Assembly: GCF_900169075.1 (NCBI RefSeq)
Contig: NZ_LT827014.1
Location: forward strand, 372,001-436,000
From: Chryseobacterium phocaeense
GTDB lineage: Bacteria > Bacteroidota > Bacteroidia > Flavobacteriales > Weeksellaceae
Direction of reading: 5' to 3'
Length of the DNA stretch: 64,000 nt
Shown piece after piece: positions 62,219 to 64,000 of this stretch. A model generated the notes under the pieces. That model was given only the letters and a program-made list of their open reading frames with translations, was not told the origin of the DNA and made no database searches. How positions within the stretch are numbered: position 1 is the stretch's first letter; each line of letters opens with the position of its first letter. Both the position numbers and the translations under genes were made by a program.

Positions 62219-63115
62219 CTATCTGTAGTCTATTCTGTTAGATTCAGTATCTTCAAGCTGTTTTATAATAGACTGTGGAATCTCGTCACTGTCAATCGGG
62301 AAGCTGATGGAGTCTGAAATAAAAGTTTTCCGGTCTGCTTTCCGGAAAATTTCAAACAGGGCAATAGGCTCCTGGTTAAAGCTGATGCATGTACTTATAA
62401 AATGAACCTCATGGAGCTTGTATTCTGGATTTTTAAGCTTTTCCTTGATATCTTTTATCCTTGAGATAAAGTGTCGCTGGCGGATGAATGTATTGCTGTT
62501 CATAATGATGAATACGTAATCTGAATACGCCGTTACTTTTCCGAAATATTTGTGATGATCACCGCCACTGCGTTCGATGAAATATTCTCCGGTAGTTTCA
62601 GACTTATAAATCTCCATGGCAGAACGCCAGATCCGCTCTTCACCGGCCTTAAGAGGATTTTCCGGAAGATTCCTGTTGTAGGAATACCAGCAGCCGACCA
62701 GGCGGTCTAAAAGGGCTGTATTCTGTTTCACATTATTCATATCTATCCTGAGATCATTGAAGTTGAAAGATTCGGTATTGGAATTGATAAAATCAATATA
62801 GCTCGAATAACCCAGTACTTTCACAATCTGGCTCAGCTTCGCAAGATTGGCTTTACTGACCGCTGCATTTTCGTTGTGATAAAACTTTTTCAGCTTATTG
62901 ATGATCAGATGCTCATACAGATAATTGGAACCCAGAAGATCAGGTTCTTTTTTTATTCCTTTTTCAGTCTTATCTGCAGTGATGAGGTCATTAAGCTCTG
63001 CGCTGATGTAGGACCATTCTGTTTTGGAAACATCTTCCCAGCAGTTTTTTTTCAAAAAATGAAGGCTTAAAAAATTCATCAGCTTCTCCAGATGCAGGAT
63101 ATCCTCTTTTTTCAT
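62219..63115 (-). CDS. hypothetical cytoplasmic protein
   Basis: A 298-residue protein without signal peptide or membrane segment. Predicted helical N-terminal half, then a region with GCWYSYNRNLPENP and ISRIKDIKEKLKNPEYKLHEVHFI. I recognise no domain. It is transcribed toward the LytTR gene and opposite to the glycine-rich-domain gene. The gene appears intact and has normal composition. Confidence 0.6.
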   Translation of the reverse strand: MKKEDILHLEKLMNFLSLHFLKKNCWEDVSKTEWSYISAELNDLITADKTEKGIKKEPDLLGSNYLYEHLIINKLKKFYHNENAAVSKANLAKLSQIVKVLGYSSYIDFINSNTESFNFNDLRIDMNNVKQNTALLDRLVGCWYSYNRNLPENPLKAGEERIWRSAMEIYKSETTGEYFIERSGGDHHKYFGKVTAYSDYVFIIMNSNTFIRQRHFISRIKDIKEKLKNPEYKLHEVHFISTCISFNQEPIALFEIFRKADRKTFISDSISFPIDSDEIPQSIIKQLEDTESNRIDYR

Positions 63116-63229
63116 TGGATTGTTTTATAAGACTAATATAAGACTTTTGTAACTCTAAATAAGATTTTAACAAGACTTTTATATTCTAAAATCAAATGAT
63201 ATTTGAGTAGAAAAATAAAAGTTAACACA

Positions 63230-63985
63230 ATGGAAACAACCATCCTATTAAAAGACGAAAGCCTTTGGAATAGAATTCAAAGTTTTTCATTAGATGCTTC
63301 AGATGCTGCTTTTCCTTTTTCGAAGAAACTGGCTAAAGAAGAGCGCTGGACTTTGGATTTCACTCAAAAAGCAATCCAGGAGTATAAAAAATTTGTTTAT
63401 CTCTGCTGTATCCTCCCGAATGGAGCCTCGCCAAGCGAAACGGTAGACAAAGTATGGCATATGCATCTGATCTACACGCAGAACTACTGGGAAGACTTCT
63501 GTCCCAACATTTTAAAAAGAAATCTTCACCATCATCCTTCAAAAGGAGGTTTTAATGAAAAGACAAAACATCAGAACTGGTTTTCCGAAACACTGAAAAG
63601 TTATCGTGAGATTTTTCAGCACGAAGCTCCAAAAGAGATCTGGGAAGATGAATCCGTAGAAAAAAGAAAGCCGGCATTCTGGACAAAAGGATTCAGGTTT
63701 CTTACGCTGTTCAGCCTTTTATTTCTGGTGTACTCCTGCTCTGGAGGCATCTGGGGAGGGGTACTGCTGACTGTTTTTTGCATCGTTGGTTTCTTCAGCT
63801 TCATCAGTTTTATTTCATGGATTTTTTCAGCAAACATCAACAAAGAACAGGATAAAAATGTCAGCAGTAATTCTGATGGCGGGTCTGGTTGCAGCGGAGG
63901 TTCCAGTTGCAGTGGAGGAAGCAGCGGTTGCGGAAGTGGTTGTGGTGGCGGCTGCGGGGGCTGCGGAGGAGGTTGTGGCGGATAA
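63230..63985 (+). CDS. glycine-rich-domain (GRDP/DUF1399-like) protein with Gly/Cys/Ser tail
   Basis: A 251-residue protein from ATG 63230 (a TTG at 63203 is possible). The first 120 residues contain FPFSKKLAKEERW, KFVYLCCILPNGASPSETVDKVWHMHL and YTQNYWEDFC, the GRDP-like pattern with the P-S-x-x-VD-x-VWHxHL motif. Two hydrophobic segments follow (about 160-205). The C-terminal 35 residues are almost only Gly, Ser and Cys (repeats of GGC, GSGC and CGG), which is unusual and may bind metals or form disulphides. It ends 15 bp from the window edge. Confidence 0.75.
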   Translation: METTILLKDESLWNRIQSFSLDASDAAFPFSKKLAKEERWTLDFTQKAIQEYKKFVYLCCILPNGASPSETVDKVWHMHLIYTQNYWEDFCPNILKRNLHHHPSKGGFNEKTKHQNWFSETLKSYREIFQHEAPKEIWEDESVEKRKPAFWTKGFRFLTLFSLLFLVYSCSGGIWGGVLLTVFCIVGFFSFISFISWIFSANINKEQDKNVSSNSDGGSGCSGGSSCSGGSSGCGSGCGGGCGGCGGGCGG

Positions 63986-64000
63986 ATAAAATTAAAAACT

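Noticed and set aside
63786..63989. A second frame with an Ala/Val/Glu-rich tail across the end of the glycine-rich-domain gene
   Set aside because: It is the shadow of the GGN-type glycine codons in another frame, with no homologue-like features.

Overview
The window reads as a chromosomal segment of a Bacteroidota bacterium of the Chryseobacterium/Weeksellaceae type. The support is: AT-rich DNA; several TAnnTTTG (-7) promoter boxes and few Shine-Dalgarno sites; a MurF-alanine racemase fusion; a SprE/PorW lipoprotein of the gliding/type IX secretion machinery; a TonB-dependent receptor with a carboxypeptidase-like N-terminal domain; 2TM-domain and LytTR proteins; and short dispersed repeats between genes. 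No rRNA, tRNA, CRISPR array, insertion sequence or prophage was seen. Genes are named by reading motifs; no database search was run.

Layout. 0-2.3 kb: a gene cut by the left edge and an M14 zinc peptidase. 2.6-12.4 kb: a compact, all-minus-strand cluster around NAD+/ADP-ribose chemistry. In transcription order it runs: NrtR-type Nudix regulator; NADAR/YbiA-like N-glycosidase; 2-oxoglutarate/Fe(II) oxygenase; small coiled-coil protein; VWA protein; short divergent adenylosuccinate-synthetase paralogue; small 'ADP-ribosylation/crystallin J1'-type protein; GGG/QEE microbial PARG-type macrodomain; DUF2971; sirtuin; ADP-ribosylglycohydrolase; KptA RNA 2'-phosphotransferase; calcineurin-like phosphoesterase. 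Several neighbours overlap. Two near-identical GTGT-N7-ACAC palindromes, upstream of the NADAR gene and of the coiled-coil gene, are probable NrtR operators. This is the most interesting system here.

12.5-30.6 kb: housekeeping (lepA, an ECF sigma/anti-sigma/Spy-like operon, kdsC, maf, sprE/porW, tsaB, an SDR, yraN, an S66 peptidase, a LysE-type exporter, rnr, rpiB). 30.6-36 kb: a 555-bp AT-rich gap between rpiB and pgk holds a cluster of DnaA-box-like sequences, and two perfect parS palindromes lie on either side of mnmG. Together they suggest that the window spans or adjoins the replication origin. 36-46 kb: ybeY, a patatin-Omp85 protein, murF-alr, tdk, an acidic repeat protein, rsmI, a WG-repeat protein and fabG. 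46-57.7 kb: guaC, a GNAT gene, surE, an MBL-fold lipase-like enzyme, a C-terminal processing protease, a HigBA-like toxin-antitoxin locus with a one-base frameshift in the toxin, sodC, a TonB receptor and a small periplasmic protein.

57.8-62 kb: a signalling cluster with a LytS-type histidine kinase fused at its C-terminus to a 2TM domain, three stand-alone 2TM proteins, an ICMT-like methyltransferase and a LytTR response regulator. 62.2-64 kb: an unrecognised cytoplasmic protein and a glycine-rich-domain protein with a Gly/Cys/Ser tail. Intergenic regions carry at least three families of short dispersed repeats.
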